Positions 8,280 to 17,889 of a stretch of DNA of 64,000 nucleotides are shown piece after piece; position 1 is the first letter of the stretch, and every line of letters starts with the position of its first letter. Both the position numbers and the translations under genes were made by a program. Below the pieces are notes generated by a model. It ran no database searches, was not told where the DNA came from, and saw only the letters and a program-made list of their open reading frames with translations. The stretch lies in assembly GCF_022870885.1 (NCBI RefSeq), contig NZ_CP091509.1:2232001-2296000 (forward strand), given 5' to 3'. The DNA is from Neisseria dumasiana. GTDB lineage: Bacteria > Pseudomonadota > Gammaproteobacteria > Burkholderiales > Neisseriaceae.

Positions 8280-9377
8280 TCAGACGGCCTCACCTGCTTC
8301 TGCCAGCTTTTCCTGCACCGCCCGCCATACCGCATCTACAGGTATCGCTTCCAACATGAGGGTCGGATCGTCTGTATTGATACTGTCCGGATGGGGCAGC
8401 TCGCCGAAATCTCCCGCCCACACGACCGTTGCTTTGTCGGAATAGGGCCGCCAGCGGCTGACCCAGCTCGGCCCGAACAAGGCTACTTGCGGTTTGTCGA
8501 GCGCAGCAGCCATGTGCATGGGAACGGAATCCACTCCAATAAACAGTTGCGCGCCGTGAATGGCGGCGGCCAGCTCGCGCAAGTTCAGGCATCCCGACAG
8601 CTGCCATACTTTTACCCCTTCGGGAATATTCAGACGGCCTGTAATGTCTGCCAACATGGCTTGCTCTTGAGAATCGGGAGCTGCAGTTAATACGATATTG
8701 CGGCCGCTGTCGAGCAGGCGTTGCAGCAGTTCGGCATATTTACCGTTATCCCAACATTTAAACTGCCAGCGCGAACCGGGGTGCATCAACACATAAGCCT
8801 CTCCCTGCCAGCCGCGTTCCGTTAACTTGGCATGCAGCGATTCGCGGGTAAGGGCATCAATCTCCATGCGCACTTTAGGCCGGTAAGCGTTATCGAGCCG
8901 CCACAACGGGCGCAGCACCGCCAAATGGTTTTCGACAATATGGTGCTCATGGCCGAGATCTTCGCTCAATTCGTTATGGCAAAACCGCCACAGCGCATTA
9001 TCGCGCTTGCCGTACCGCAGGCTCGCGCTGCGTTTGCCGCACAACTTGGCCACCGCTGCCGCGCGCCATTGGTCGGAAAGGTTGAACACCCAGTCGTAAC
9101 CTTGTGCTTTCAAATCGGAAAAGAGTGCCGTTTCATGGGCAAGCTGCTGCCGCACCCCCTGCTTTTTCCATTGGCGGTCAATCGTAAAAATACGGCGTAT
9201 CTGGCTGTTGTCGCGCAAAATATCCGCCGTTTCGCGATACACCAGCATATCGACGGCGCAATCGGGATAAGCCTGTTTGATTTTATCGACAACAGGCGTG
9301 GTCAGCAGCACATCGCCGTGATGTCGCAATTTAATAACCAAAACGCTTTTAGGCGCATGCTCGTAGTGAGAACTCAT
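8280..9377 (-). CDS. Glycosyltransferase family 9, LPS heptosyltransferase-like
   Basis: A 365-residue protein of the GT-B heptosyltransferase fold that adds sugars to the inner core of lipooligosaccharide at the cytoplasmic face of the inner membrane. Visible motifs: SVLVIKLRHHGDVLLTTPV at the N-terminus, YVLMHPGSRWQFKCWDNGKYAEL as the start of the donor-binding half, and LFIGVDSVPMHMAAALDKPQVALFGPS near the C-terminus. It is closest in pattern to heptosyltransferase III (RfaQ/WaaQ), but the acceptor cannot be decided from sequence alone. The gene follows lpxL1 by 15 bases on the same strand, so both act in endotoxin assembly and are probably one transcript. Confidence 0.85.
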   Translation of the reverse strand: MSSHYEHAPKSVLVIKLRHHGDVLLTTPVVDKIKQAYPDCAVDMLVYRETADILRDNSQIRRIFTIDRQWKKQGVRQQLAHETALFSDLKAQGYDWVFNLSDQWRAAAVAKLCGKRSASLRYGKRDNALWRFCHNELSEDLGHEHHIVENHLAVLRPLWRLDNAYRPKVRMEIDALTRESLHAKLTERGWQGEAYVLMHPGSRWQFKCWDNGKYAELLQRLLDSGRNIVLTAAPDSQEQAMLADITGRLNIPEGVKVWQLSGCLNLRELAAAIHGAQLFIGVDSVPMHMAAALDKPQVALFGPSWVSRWRPYSDKATVVWAGDFGELPHPDSINTDDPTLMLEAIPVDAVWRAVQEKLAEAGEAV

Positions 9378-9392
9378 GTTGACAAGCCTTTT

Positions 9393-10280
9393 TCAGACGG
9401 CATCAGGCGGCGGCGGTGCGCCTGCCGGATGTTTGTAACGGTTGTAGGCGAAAAGATATTGTTCGGGAAACCGGCGGATCCAATTTTCGACATTTTGATT
9501 GATGACCGCCGCATCGTGCTGTTTATCGCCGGTCAAGCCGCCTTGCAGCGGTTCGATGTGCAGCACGAATCCTTGTCCTTCGGGCAAACGCTCGCCGCAG
9601 AAAAACAATGCCTTCACGCCCTTGATCTGCGCCAATTTGGCGGCCAAGGTCATGGTATAAGCAGGCTTGCCGAAAAAACCGGCCCACACGCCCTCTCCGC
9701 CTTCCTGCGGGTCGGGTACATGATCGGGCAGCACAATCGTTGCTTCGCCGGCCCGCAGAGCTTTGATAATCTGCTTGACACCTTGAATATTCGCCGGCGC
9801 GGTGCGGCCTTTGTCACGCACCCTGCCTGCCTGCATCACTTCGTCGAACGCTTTGATTTTCGGCGGTTTGTACATGGCCGTAAGCGGGAACGGCAAGCGG
9901 TGGCTGATGTAGCGGCCGGCAATATCGTAGCTGCCGATATGCGGTGTAATCAACAACAACCCTTCGCCGTTGTCTAAGGCCGTCTGAATATGTTCCCAGC
10001 CGTGTACTTCTTTAAACAACGCCGCCACTTCTTCAGGCCGTCTGAAAAAAGCCACCGGCAGCTCCAAACCGCCCTTGGCGGTTTCCTGCAACACCGCTTT
10101 TACCATTCGGTCGTCTGAACGGATGCCGGCAATCTCCAAATGCTTGCGGATGCGTTCCCGGTTCGAAGCCGAAACACGGAACGCCAATCCGCCCGCCACG
10201 CGGCCGACAACATGCAGCAACGGCAAAGGCAACGCAGCAAACAGGCGGAAAATCAAAGCAATCAGTTTCTGCATGAACAT
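9393..10280 (-). CDS. lpxL1: Lipid A late acyltransferase (LpxL1/HtrB type)
   Basis: A 295-residue inner-membrane protein that transfers a secondary acyl chain from acyl-ACP to lipid A. After one N-terminal hydrophobic segment come the family block AKGGLELPVAFFRRPEEV, the catalytic HIGSYD (HX4D) motif, FPLTAMYKPPK, and IVLPDHVPDPQEGGEGVW. The match to meningococcal LpxL1 as I remember it is close throughout. Start is either of two nearby ATG codons (MFMQ or MQ). It is divergent from metK, an arrangement also found in other Neisseria. Confidence 0.93.
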   Translation of the reverse strand: MFMQKLIALIFRLFAALPLPLLHVVGRVAGGLAFRVSASNRERIRKHLEIAGIRSDDRMVKAVLQETAKGGLELPVAFFRRPEEVAALFKEVHGWEHIQTALDNGEGLLLITPHIGSYDIAGRYISHRLPFPLTAMYKPPKIKAFDEVMQAGRVRDKGRTAPANIQGVKQIIKALRAGEATIVLPDHVPDPQEGGEGVWAGFFGKPAYTMTLAAKLAQIKGVKALFFCGERLPEGQGFVLHIEPLQGGLTGDKQHDAAVINQNVENWIRRFPEQYLFAYNRYKHPAGAPPPPDAV

Positions 10281-10501
10281 AAAAAAGGTGGTAGAAAAAT
10301 GCTGCTATTGTAATAGAAAAAAGGCACGGCCAAACCACTCTTCAAACAAAAAGCTTCCGCCCCTGCACCGCTTTGATTCCGCTTTTTTCAGACGGCATGC
10401 CCCGCCCCAAAACGGCGTTCTCTGCTATAATCCCAGCGTTTATTTTCTATCCGCCGCATCCTTTTGGCCTGCGGCTTCGTTATTTAAGAAAGCATTCCCC
10501 C

Positions 10502-11671
10502 ATGAGCGAATATTTATTCACTTCCGAATCGGTATCGGAAGGCCATCCCGATAAAGTGGCCGACCAGATTTCCGATGCCATTCTCGATGCCATCTTGGCG
10601 CAAGACCCGACAGCCCGCGTGGCTGCCGAAACTCTGGTCAACACCGGCTTGTGCGTGCTTGCCGGCGAAGTAACCACCACCGCCCATGTCGATTACATCA
10701 AAGTGGCGCGCGAAACCATTAAACGCATCGGCTACAATTCTTCCGAGCTGGGCTTTGACGCCAACGGCTGCGCGGTCATGATGTGCTACGACCAACAGTC
10801 TCCCGACATCGCCCAAGGCGTGAACGAAGGCGAAGGCTTGGACTTAAACCAAGGCGCGGGCGACCAAGGCCTGATGTTCGGCTACGCTTGCGACGAAACC
10901 CCCACGCTGATGCCGTTTGCCATTTATTACAGCCACCGCCTGATGCAACGCCAAAGCGAAGTGCGCCGCGACGGCCGCCTGCCGTGGCTGCGCCCCGATG
11001 CCAAAGCCCAAATTACCGCCGTTTACGATGCCGAAACCGGCAAAGTCAAACGCATCGACACCGTGGTATTGTCCACACAACACGACCCGGAAATCGAGCA
11101 TGAAGAGCTGCGCCAAGCCGTGATCGAACACATCATCAAACCCGTGCTGCCGAAAAACATGCTCACGGAAGACACCAAATATCTGATCAACCCCACCGGC
11201 CGTTTCGTGATCGGCGGCCCGCAAGGTGACTGCGGCTTAACCGGCCGTAAAATCATCGTCGATACCTACGGCGGCGCAGCCCCCCACGGCGGCGGTGCAT
11301 TCTCCGGCAAAGACCCCACCAAAGTCGACCGCTCCGCCGCTTATGCCTGCCGCTATGTGGCCAAAAACATCGTTGCCGCAGGCTTGGCCACCCAATGCCA
11401 AGTGCAGGTTTCCTACGCCATCGGCATTGCAGAACCGACCTCGATTTCCATCGACACCTTCGGCACGGGCAAATTGAACGAAGAAGAACTGATTAAATTG
11501 GTACGCGAACATTTCGACCTGCGCCCGAAAGGCATTGTGCAGATGCTCGACCTGCAACGCCCGATTTACAGCAAAACCGCCGCCTACGGCCACTTCGGCC
11601 GCGAAGAACCCGAGTTTACTTGGGAGCGCACCGACAAAGTGCCGGCATTAAAAGCGGCCGCAGGTTTGTAA
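10502..11671 (+). CDS. metK: S-adenosylmethionine synthase
   Basis: A 389-residue enzyme that makes S-adenosylmethionine from methionine and ATP. Signature motifs: [19 protein letters not shown] at the N-terminus, [12 protein letters not shown], and the P-loop-like [19 protein letters not shown]. Start at [11 protein letters not shown]; the longer open frame upstream has no support. It is a single-gene unit that ends at an uptake-sequence terminator and is transcribed away from lpxL1. Confidence 0.97.
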   Translation: MSEYLFTSESVSEGHPDKVADQISDAILDAILAQDPTARVAAETLVNTGLCVLAGEVTTTAHVDYIKVARETIKRIGYNSSELGFDANGCAVMMCYDQQSPDIAQGVNEGEGLDLNQGAGDQGLMFGYACDETPTLMPFAIYYSHRLMQRQSEVRRDGRLPWLRPDAKAQITAVYDAETGKVKRIDTVVLSTQHDPEIEHEELRQAVIEHIIKPVLPKNMLTEDTKYLINPTGRFVIGGPQGDCGLTGRKIIVDTYGGAAPHGGGAFSGKDPTKVDRSAAYACRYVAKNIVAAGLATQCQVQVSYAIGIAEPTSISIDTFGTGKLNEEELIKLVREHFDLRPKGIVQMLDLQRPIYSKTAAYGHFGREEPEFTWERTDKVPALKAAAGL

Positions 11672-11689
11672 TCCTGCCGAGCCGAATAA

Positions 11690-11734
11690 CTTGAGGCCGT
11701 CTGAACATTCGTTTTCAGACGGCCTCAAGTTTAT
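11690..11734. terminator. Bidirectional paired uptake-sequence terminator, metK and ccp
   Basis: Arms of 16 bases, CTTGAGGCCGTCTGAA and TTCAGACGGCCTCAAG, carry two full AG-type uptake sequences in opposite orientation around a short loop. The convergent metK and ccp transcripts both meet it. Confidence 0.85.
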
Positions 11735-11749
11735 TCAGACACTACATTC

Positions 11750-12907
11750 TTAATTATTGTTCGGACGGCTTTCCTTCTCCGAATACACCGGCAACTCCGG
11801 AACAGTACGCGCAGATTCAGGCACGGAACCCGACAAGGTATTCAAAAACGCTACGATTTTTTCTACCTCTTCTTTCGGCAGTTCTCTACCCAATTGGGCT
11901 TCGCCCATAATGCTCACCGCTTTATCCAACTCCCACACGCTGCCGTCATGGAAATAAGGATAAGTGCGGCTCACGTTACGCAAACCCGGCACGCGGAACA
12001 CAAACTTATCGCTTTCCGCTTTAGTCACCTCAAAGCGGCCTTCGTCATGTTTTTTGCTGCCGGTAAACTGCCAATAAGGGCCTTTGACCAAACCGAATTT
12101 CTGGAAAGAATCTCCGCCCAGCGTTACCCCTTTGTGGCAGGCGATACAGCCGTTGTTGATAAACGAACGTACACCTTGGCGTTCGGTTTCATTCAAGGCA
12201 TTGATATTGCCTTTCAAATAATCGTCCCACTTCGTCGGCGTGAGCAAAGTGCGCTCGAATGCCGCAATCGCATGGGTAATGTTTTCAAAAGAAACCGCAC
12301 CGCCTTTTTCAGGAAACGCCTCTTTAAACAAAGCCTGATATTCGGGAATGCCTGCGATTTTTTTCTCAACCGATGCTTGGTCGGTATTGGCCATTTCCAC
12401 CGGATTCAACAGCGGGCCACCGGCCTGCTCTTCCACCGTTGCCGCGCGCCCGTCCCAGAACTGGCTGCCCAGCAAGGCCGCATTCAACGCGGTCGGAGAG
12501 TTACGCTCGCCGAAAGTACCCTTGTGCCCCGGGCTGGTCGGCAGATTGTCCACACCGGCGGTGGCAAGGCTGTGGCAAGAATTACAGCTTACCGTATTAC
12601 CCTTCGACAAACGCGGCTCATACCACAACTGATGACCCAGCTTAACCTGTGCAGGCGTAATAGGATGGGCTTTCTGCATTTCAACCTCATCGGGCAGCGG
12701 CTGGAACAATGTTTGAGCCTGTTTCAACAACTCTTTGTCTTCGGGCGAAGCATTACTGTTGTCCACAGCCGCTTGAGAGGCCGCAGAGGCAGCAACAGCA
12801 GGCGCGGAAGCCGCTTCGGTTTGCGCAGGTTTTTCTTTTTCACCGCAAGCAGAAAGAGCCAACAATACAGTAAGGGCAACACTGCCCTTATTCAAAACAT
12901 TTTTCAT
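11750..12907 (-). CDS. ccp: Lipoprotein di-heme cytochrome c peroxidase
   Basis: A 385-residue protein that reduces hydrogen peroxide to water in the periplasm with electrons from c-type cytochromes. It has a lipoprotein signal ending LSAC, an Ala/Pro-rich tether of about 50 residues, then two c-type heme sites CNSCH and CIACH. The family motifs HKGTFGERNSPTALN, FWDGRAATVEEQA and VPGLRNVSRTYPYFHDGS are all present. The ribosome site AGGAACC is eight bases before the start. Neisserial Ccp is known to be a membrane-anchored lipoprotein under FNR control in meningococcus and gonococcus; a clear FNR box is not obvious here. Confidence 0.95.
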   Translation of the reverse strand: MKNVLNKGSVALTVLLALSACGEKEKPAQTEAASAPAVAASAASQAAVDNSNASPEDKELLKQAQTLFQPLPDEVEMQKAHPITPAQVKLGHQLWYEPRLSKGNTVSCNSCHSLATAGVDNLPTSPGHKGTFGERNSPTALNAALLGSQFWDGRAATVEEQAGGPLLNPVEMANTDQASVEKKIAGIPEYQALFKEAFPEKGGAVSFENITHAIAAFERTLLTPTKWDDYLKGNINALNETERQGVRSFINNGCIACHKGVTLGGDSFQKFGLVKGPYWQFTGSKKHDEGRFEVTKAESDKFVFRVPGLRNVSRTYPYFHDGSVWELDKAVSIMGEAQLGRELPKEEVEKIVAFLNTLSGSVPESARTVPELPVYSEKESRPNNN

Positions 12908-13010
12908 GGTGGTTCCTTAATATTTATGGTTATTTGATATCGGTATTGACCAAGACGGTTAAACAACAAAATCCTTACAAACATTTTCAGTATAAACATC
13001 ATCTTTTTTC

Positions 13011-13029
13011 TTGATTTGCTTAAAATCAA
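13011..13029. promoter_or_regulatory. Candidate operator between ccp and gpsA
   Basis: A perfect inverted repeat, TTGATTT (13011-13017) and AAATCAA (13023-13029) with a five-base spacer. The half sites begin like FNR half sites (TTGAT), but the spacing does not fit the usual four-base FNR spacer. It lies about 105 bases upstream of ccp. It is a candidate only. Confidence 0.3.
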
Positions 13030-13203
13030 TGTTTTGCAATCTATAAAAATTACAAATCATGCCAATAGCCATTATTAAAACGGCTGCCGTCGATTCATAC
13101 CGTCTTCCATTTACCCGTCCGCCCGCCATTGCTGTTTTACCAAACTTGCACCCCTACGGTGATTGTTTTAAAGTTAGCCCATTCCAACAATGAGAATACC
13201 AAT

Positions 13204-14193
13204 ATGAATATCACCGTTATAGGCGCAGGCTCTTGGGGAACCGCGCTTGCCCTACATTTCGCACAACACGGCCACCGTATTTCGTTATGGTCGCGCAATG
13301 CCGAACACATGCAAACCCTTCGGCAAGACCAAGAAAACAAACGCTACCTTCCGGGCTTTTCCTTTCCCGACACCCTCAGCGTCCATACCGACTTACAAGA
13401 AGCCCTGAAAAACACCGAACTGGTATTAATCGTTACCTCCGTTGCAGGGTTGCGCGACAGCGTCAAACTTTTAGTCGAACACAACGCCGGACACCTGCCC
13501 ATCCTTACAGCCTGCAAAGGCTTCGAACAAGACACCGGCCTGCTCACCTTCCAAGTCGTTAAAGAAGTCGTACCCGACAACACCAAAATCGGCGTCTTAT
13601 CCGGCCCAAGCTTTGCCCAAGAATTGGCCAAACAACTGCCTTGTGCCGTTGTGTTGGCTTCGGAAAACAAAGAATGGACAGAGGAACTGATAGGCCGTCT
13701 GAACAGCAACGTATTGCGCCTTTACGGCAGTGAAGACATCATCGGCGTAGCCGTAGGCGGTGCCGTTAAAAACATCATGGCCATCGCCACCGGCATTTCA
13801 GACGGCCTCGAATACGGACTCAACGCCCGCGCCGCCCTCGTCACACGCGGTCTCGCCGAAATCACCCGCCTTGCCGTCGCCATGGGCGCACAACCCAAAA
13901 CCATGATGGGGCTGGCCGGCATCGGCGACCTGATTCTTACCTGCACCGGAGCACTTTCACGCAACCGCCGAGTCGGCTTAGGCTTGGCAGAAGGCAAAGA
14001 ACTCCACCAAGTATTAAAAGAAATCGGCCATGTATCCGAGGGCGTCAGCACCATTGAAGAAGTATTCAACACCGCCTGCAAATACCAAATCGACATGCCG
14101 ATTACCCACACCCTGCTCCAGCTGCTCCGAAAAGAACTCAATGCCCGCCAAGTTGTCGAACGGTTAATGGAACGCGAAACCCGCTTCGAATAA
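13204..14193 (+). CDS. gpsA: Glycerol-3-phosphate dehydrogenase (NAD(P)+)
   Basis: A 329-residue enzyme that reduces dihydroxyacetone phosphate to sn-glycerol-3-phosphate, the backbone of phospholipids. It has the Rossmann motif VIGAGSWGTALA at residue 4, LSGPSFAQE, the catalytic region VGGAVKNIMAIATGISDGLEYG, and a C-terminal helical domain. Start at MNITVIGAG, with the upstream open frame rejected. An uptake sequence at about 13800 lies within the codons for the conserved GISDGLE motif. It is terminated by a paired uptake-sequence hairpin. Confidence 0.96.
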   Translation: MNITVIGAGSWGTALALHFAQHGHRISLWSRNAEHMQTLRQDQENKRYLPGFSFPDTLSVHTDLQEALKNTELVLIVTSVAGLRDSVKLLVEHNAGHLPILTACKGFEQDTGLLTFQVVKEVVPDNTKIGVLSGPSFAQELAKQLPCAVVLASENKEWTEELIGRLNSNVLRLYGSEDIIGVAVGGAVKNIMAIATGISDGLEYGLNARAALVTRGLAEITRLAVAMGAQPKTMMGLAGIGDLILTCTGALSRNRRVGLGLAEGKELHQVLKEIGHVSEGVSTIEEVFNTACKYQIDMPITHTLLQLLRKELNARQVVERLMERETRFE

Positions 14194-14216
14194 CCCTTTA
14201 CTTACCCGTCACATAT

Positions 14217-14253
14217 CAGGCCGTCTGAAAAACATCACGTTCAGACGGCCTTA
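14217..14253. terminator. Paired uptake-sequence terminator after gpsA
   Basis: AGGCCGTCTGAA and TTCAGACGGCCT arms around a short loop lie 25 bases after the gpsA stop and are followed by a weak T-rich stretch. Confidence 0.75.
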
Positions 14254-14313
14254 TTTGACAGCCCCATCCATCCCTACTATGCTTGCCCCCATATCAACCG
14301 AGCGGTACACAAC

Positions 14314-14709
14314 ATGAATCAATCTCTGGAAAAACTCGAAATCAATGTTTACCAGCTGGTACAGAAATTCGAAACCCAGCTGGGCGAAAACAAACGCCAT
14401 CAAGAAGAAATCGCCCGCCTGAAAAGCGAAATTACCCAGCACCAAATGGCACAAGAACAGCAAAAAAACGAACATCAGGCAGCTGTCGACGAATTGAGCG
14501 AAGCTCTCATGGTACAAATGAGCAACCTCAAAAACGAAATGCAGAACCGCATTCAAACCGTTACCGATGAAATGCAAAACAAAATCGACGAATTGACCGC
14601 CGAAAACCAAAAATACCGAGATGCACTAAACGCCAACGCAGAACATCTGCGCAAACTGTTGTCGCGCCTGCCTCAGCAACCCGAAGCCACCCAACAAGAA
14701 GGATGCTAA
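14314..14709 (+). CDS. Coiled-coil protein encoded just before zapA
   Basis: A 131-residue, highly charged, Gln-rich protein without signal peptide or membrane segment. Residues 1-115 are almost entirely predicted coiled coil, for example LEKLEINVYQLVQKFETQL and EIARLKSEITQHQ. The stop is three bases before the zapA start, so the pair is translated from one transcript. Position and build suggest a cell-division partner of ZapA, similar in principle to ZapB, but I see no diagnostic ZapB motif. This is inference. Confidence 0.75.
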   Translation: MNQSLEKLEINVYQLVQKFETQLGENKRHQEEIARLKSEITQHQMAQEQQKNEHQAAVDELSEALMVQMSNLKNEMQNRIQTVTDEMQNKIDELTAENQKYRDALNANAEHLRKLLSRLPQQPEATQQEGC

Positions 14710-14712
14710 ACA

Positions 14713-15009
14713 ATGAGTATCGAACAAGTCAGCCTAGAAATCATGGGTCGCTCATTTACCATCGGCACCCCTTCAGAAGAAAAAAACACCCTTCTCCAAG
14801 CCGTTAACATGCTCAACCAAAAGTTTGACACCATCAAACAAAACGGCCGCATCGTCGAAACCGACAAAATCGTCATCATGGCCGCACTCAACGTCGTTCA
14901 CGACCTCCTAAAAATGTCGATGAAAGATGATTTGGCAATCGGCGATTTTGAGCGTAAAATAACAGACATGATTAATGCTTGCGATAAAGTTTTATCCAAA
15001 ACGGCATAG
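14713..15009 (+). CDS. zapA: Cell division protein ZapA
   Basis: A 98-residue cytoplasmic protein that bundles FtsZ filaments at the Z-ring. The N-terminal strand-helix region MSIEQVSLEIMGRSFTIG and the C-terminal coiled coil are typical, as is the central DKIVIMAALNVVHDLL. 6S RNA follows directly, an arrangement shared with many gamma- and beta-proteobacteria. Confidence 0.92.
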   Translation: MSIEQVSLEIMGRSFTIGTPSEEKNTLLQAVNMLNQKFDTIKQNGRIVETDKIVIMAALNVVHDLLKMSMKDDLAIGDFERKITDMINACDKVLSKTA

Positions 15010-15021
15010 CAAGCCGAAAGC

Positions 15022-15202
15022 TTTTTCCCTGCGGTGTTCGCGAAGGCATACATTCCTTTGAACCAATACGTTCGCTTTAGGTTGCCGGGAGATGCAGTGG
15101 GCGCGAGCGTCTTTACAGATGCACCCGAAACTGCCCGTGGTGACCGCCTTGTCAGCAAGGTTCAAGCGGATTCAGCCTAAACGACACCAGCGGGGATTCC
15201 CC
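15022..15202 (+). ncRNA. ssrS: 6S RNA
   Basis: About 180 bases immediately after zapA, the conserved position of ssrS. The ends pair: the 5' side CCCTGCGGTGTTCG matches the 3' side CGACACCAGCGGGG with a few wobbles. Inside are the family features GTTCGCGAAGG and GGTTCAAGCGG around a large bubble. 6S RNA binds the sigma-70 RNA polymerase holoenzyme as a promoter mimic in stationary phase. Exact ends are estimates. Confidence 0.85.
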
Positions 15203-15207
15203 AAAAC

Positions 15208-15236
15208 AAAATGCCGCCGGTAGGCGGCATTTTTCC
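15208..15236 (+). terminator. Terminator after 6S RNA
   Basis: Arms ATGCCGCC (15211-15218) and GGCGGCAT (15223-15230), loop GGTA, followed by TTTTT. The spacer from here to rplM at 15452 contains the ribosomal operon promoter but no other feature I can support. Confidence 0.9.
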
Positions 15237-15451
15237 TCCTGATAAAAAATCAACAACCAAACACACCAATTCTCACAAACCATTCAGCTCAAGCCACACT
15301 CAAGCACGCAGAAACAGCAACCAATACAACACCATTCAGCTTTCATCCTAAAGTCTCCAACGTATTTTCCCAAGCAACTCAAATCAGATTGACAGACTTC
15401 CGAATCATCTATAAAATCGGCAGCTTTCTATATCTATCTGGATTACCCCTT

Positions 15452-15880
15452 ATGAAAACCTTTTCAGCCAAGCCGCATGAAGTAAAGCGCGAGTGGTTTG
15501 TGGTTGACGCCCAAGATAAAGTATTGGGTCGCGTTGCCGCAGAAATCGCCCGTCGCCTGCGCGGCAAACATAAGCCCGAATACACCCCGCACGTTGATAC
15601 CGGCGACTACATTATCGTCATCAACGCAGACAAACTGCGCGTAACCGGTAATAAAGCTTTAGACAAAAAATATTACCGTCACTCAGGTTTCCCCGGCGGC
15701 ATCTACGAGCGCAACTTTACCGAAATGCAAGAAAAATTCCCTGAGCGCGTTTTGGAAAAAGCCGTTAAAGGCATGTTGCCCAAAGGCCCCTTAGGCTATG
15801 CCATGATCAAAAAACTGAAAGTATACGCCGGCTCAGAGCACGGCCATGCTGCACAACAACCCAAAGTTTTAGATATCTAA
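15452..15880 (+). CDS. rplM: 50S ribosomal protein L13
   Basis: A 142-residue protein beginning [20 protein letters not shown]. Family motifs include [30 protein letters not shown] and [13 protein letters not shown]. It binds 23S rRNA early in large-subunit assembly. The start matches L13 proteins; 21 extra upstream codons are discarded. It is followed nine bases later by rpsI, the universal rplM-rpsI pair. Confidence 0.97.
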   Translation: MKTFSAKPHEVKREWFVVDAQDKVLGRVAAEIARRLRGKHKPEYTPHVDTGDYIIVINADKLRVTGNKALDKKYYRHSGFPGGIYERNFTEMQEKFPERVLEKAVKGMLPKGPLGYAMIKKLKVYAGSEHGHAAQQPKVLDI

Positions 15881-15889
15881 GGACACCAC

Positions 15890-16282
15890 ATGAACGGTAA
15901 ATATTACTACGGCACCGGCCGCCGCAAAAGTTCAGTGGCTCGTGTATTTCTGCAAAAAGGTACCGGCCAAATCATCGTAAACGGCCGCCCTGTTGACGAA
16001 TTTTTCGCCCGCGAAACCAGCCGCATGGTCGTACGCCAGCCTTTGGTTCTGACTGAAAATGCCGAATCTTTCGACATTAAAGTAAATGTAACCGGCGGCG
16101 GCGAAACCGGCCAATCCGGTGCTATCCGCCACGGCATTACCCGTGCCTTGATTGATTACGATGCAGCCTTGAAATCTGCATTATCTCAAGCCGGCTTTGT
16201 TACCCGCGATGCACGTGAAGTTGAACGTAAAAAACCGGGTTTGCGCAAAGCACGTCGCGCAAAACAATTCTCAAAACGTTAA
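15890..16282 (+). CDS. rpsI: 30S ribosomal protein S9
   Basis: A 130-residue protein beginning [17 protein letters not shown] and ending with the characteristic basic tail [13 protein letters not shown], whose last residues reach the P-site tRNA. RBS AGGA is seven bases before the start. Second gene of the rplM-rpsI pair. Confidence 0.97.
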   Translation: MNGKYYYGTGRRKSSVARVFLQKGTGQIIVNGRPVDEFFARETSRMVVRQPLVLTENAESFDIKVNVTGGGETGQSGAIRHGITRALIDYDAALKSALSQAGFVTRDAREVERKKPGLRKARRAKQFSKR

Positions 16283-16312
16283 TTCCTATTACTTATTTAC
16301 GTTTACATTATC

Positions 16313-16345
16313 AAAAATCCCTGTTTACAAACAGGGATTTTTCTT
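16313..16345 (+). terminator. Terminator after rpsI
   Basis: Arms AAAAATCCCTGTTT (16313-16326) and AAACAGGGATTTTT (16329-16342) close on a two-base loop core and end in a T-run. The A-rich left side would also allow use by transcripts coming from the other strand. Confidence 0.9.
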
Positions 16346-16483
16346 TTGGGCAGCAAATGTTTGCAATCACACACCAGCAATACACTTACCCATCCAAACG
16401 TTAAAAATTACTCTTCTTCAAGCATTACTTCTCTTTTCATTCACAACAATACGGAAATAAAATCATCATTCATACCTATATCC

Positions 16484-17434
16484 CTATATCGAAAAATCTT
16501 CTTCTACCGGTTGATACAAGATTTTATCAATTCTCTCCCTATTCAAGCCCGGTGCAAATAAATTAATAAAATCATAAGTATAACCACGCAAATATGTATC
16601 AGGGCGTAAAGCGATATAAGTTTGGGAGGGTTCAAATAAATGAGAAGCATCAATAAGATGCAAATCCCGATCCAATTGTTTGTCGTAAGCCATTTTCGCC
16701 ATCAAACCCACGCCCAAACCCAATCTCACATAAGTTTTCAAAACATCGGTATCCGCAGAAGACAATGCAACAGAAGGCATATCCAGTCGAGCTTTATAGA
16801 ATGCACGGGAAATATTGCTGTTATTATTTATTGCAAATTCATAGGTTACCAAAGGAAAGCGGGCCAAATCCGACAAACTAAGCGGATTCATACATTCCAA
16901 CAAAGGATGATGGTCAGGTACCAAAACCGCATGAGTCCACTCGGAACAAGGTAATTTCCGCAATTCATCACCTTCTTCTAAAGATTCTGTTGCGATAGCA
17001 AAATCAGCCTCGCCGCTGACAACCATTTGAGAAATGGCCGACGGATTACCTTGTTTGATACTGAGTTTAACCTTAGGGTACTTTTTCACAAATTCCGATA
17101 CCACCTTAGGCAAGGCATACCTTGCTTGCGTATGCGTGGTGGCAATAGTTAACGAACCGCTATCCTGATCGGTGAATTCATGACCGATATTTTTGATATT
17201 CTGCACATCACGCAAAATACGCTCGGCCAGCTCCAAAACTGCTTTACCCGGCTGAGAAACGGAAACCACCCGTTTCCCGCTGCGTATAAAAATTTGAATG
17301 CCGAGCTCTTCCTCTAATAAGCGGATTTGCTTAGATATACCCGGCTGCGAAGTAAACAACGCTTCTGCCGCCTCAGATACGTTCAAATTATGACGAGAAA
17401 CTTCAAGAGCATAACGTAATTGCTGTAACTTCAT
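16484..17434 (-). CDS. cysB: LysR-type transcription regulator CysB
   Basis: A 316-residue regulator of sulfur assimilation. The winged helix at the N-terminus reads MKLQQLRYALEVSRHNLNV and continues with SQPGISKQIRLLEEELG. The effector domain keeps the CysB-type stretch TTHTQARYALPKVV, where the inducer N-acetylserine or sulfate analogues bind in known family members. Start taken at MKLQQLRYA; 23 upstream codons are not conserved. It is a single gene, convergent with rpsI. Confidence 0.9.
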   Translation of the reverse strand: MKLQQLRYALEVSRHNLNVSEAAEALFTSQPGISKQIRLLEEELGIQIFIRSGKRVVSVSQPGKAVLELAERILRDVQNIKNIGHEFTDQDSGSLTIATTHTQARYALPKVVSEFVKKYPKVKLSIKQGNPSAISQMVVSGEADFAIATESLEEGDELRKLPCSEWTHAVLVPDHHPLLECMNPLSLSDLARFPLVTYEFAINNNSNISRAFYKARLDMPSVALSSADTDVLKTYVRLGLGVGLMAKMAYDKQLDRDLHLIDASHLFEPSQTYIALRPDTYLRGYTYDFINLFAPGLNRERIDKILYQPVEEDFSI

Positions 17435-17889
17435 ATAAATATTAATTAATAATGAGATAGAAATTTGTGGGCTATGTACGACAATCCAACCAGAATGTAG
17501 CATACTTTAACAAAATCTGTCCTATCACATAAAAATGCACAGTAAAGCTTTTGTTTTTTAATAAACAATCTTTTAATTATATCAACGGGCCATATTCTTT
17601 CGGATATGTTTGTGTATCTTTTGTACAACTACTAATTACCCTACTTCCTGATTTATCGATAAATAAATGACACAAGATTGATTTTTCGGCATGATTTATG
17701 AACAGGAAGCGGGTCTTTGCCGTTGTGTGCCGGCGTCGTGCTATTGACAGTTTGCCCCCAGCTTCTTTATAGTGCAAACTGATATATCCGATTTGCCGCC
17801 GTTTTACAACAGTGGCCTGTATATTTGGTGATTTGCAGCGGATAAGCAAACTTTAACCGCTGCATAACAATCTTTGATGAGGGAATAAA
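17435..17889. promoter_or_regulatory. Divergent spacer cysB / rmpM with a strong sigma-70 promoter
   Basis: No gene in 455 bases. A forward promoter is clear: TTGACA (17744-17749), 18-base spacer, TATAGT (17768-17773). It gives rmpM an untranslated leader of about 110 bases, long enough for post-transcriptional control. The half next to cysB is AT-rich, holds the reverse promoter and has no obvious operator. Confidence 0.65.

Noticed and set aside
8832..9977. 381-codon forward frame across the heptosyltransferase and lpxL1 genes
   Set aside because: Spans two real reverse-strand genes with recognised motifs and has no coding signature of its own.
15010..15158. Reverse open frame over 6S RNA and zapA
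   Set aside because: Explained by the 6S RNA structure and zapA; no start signal.
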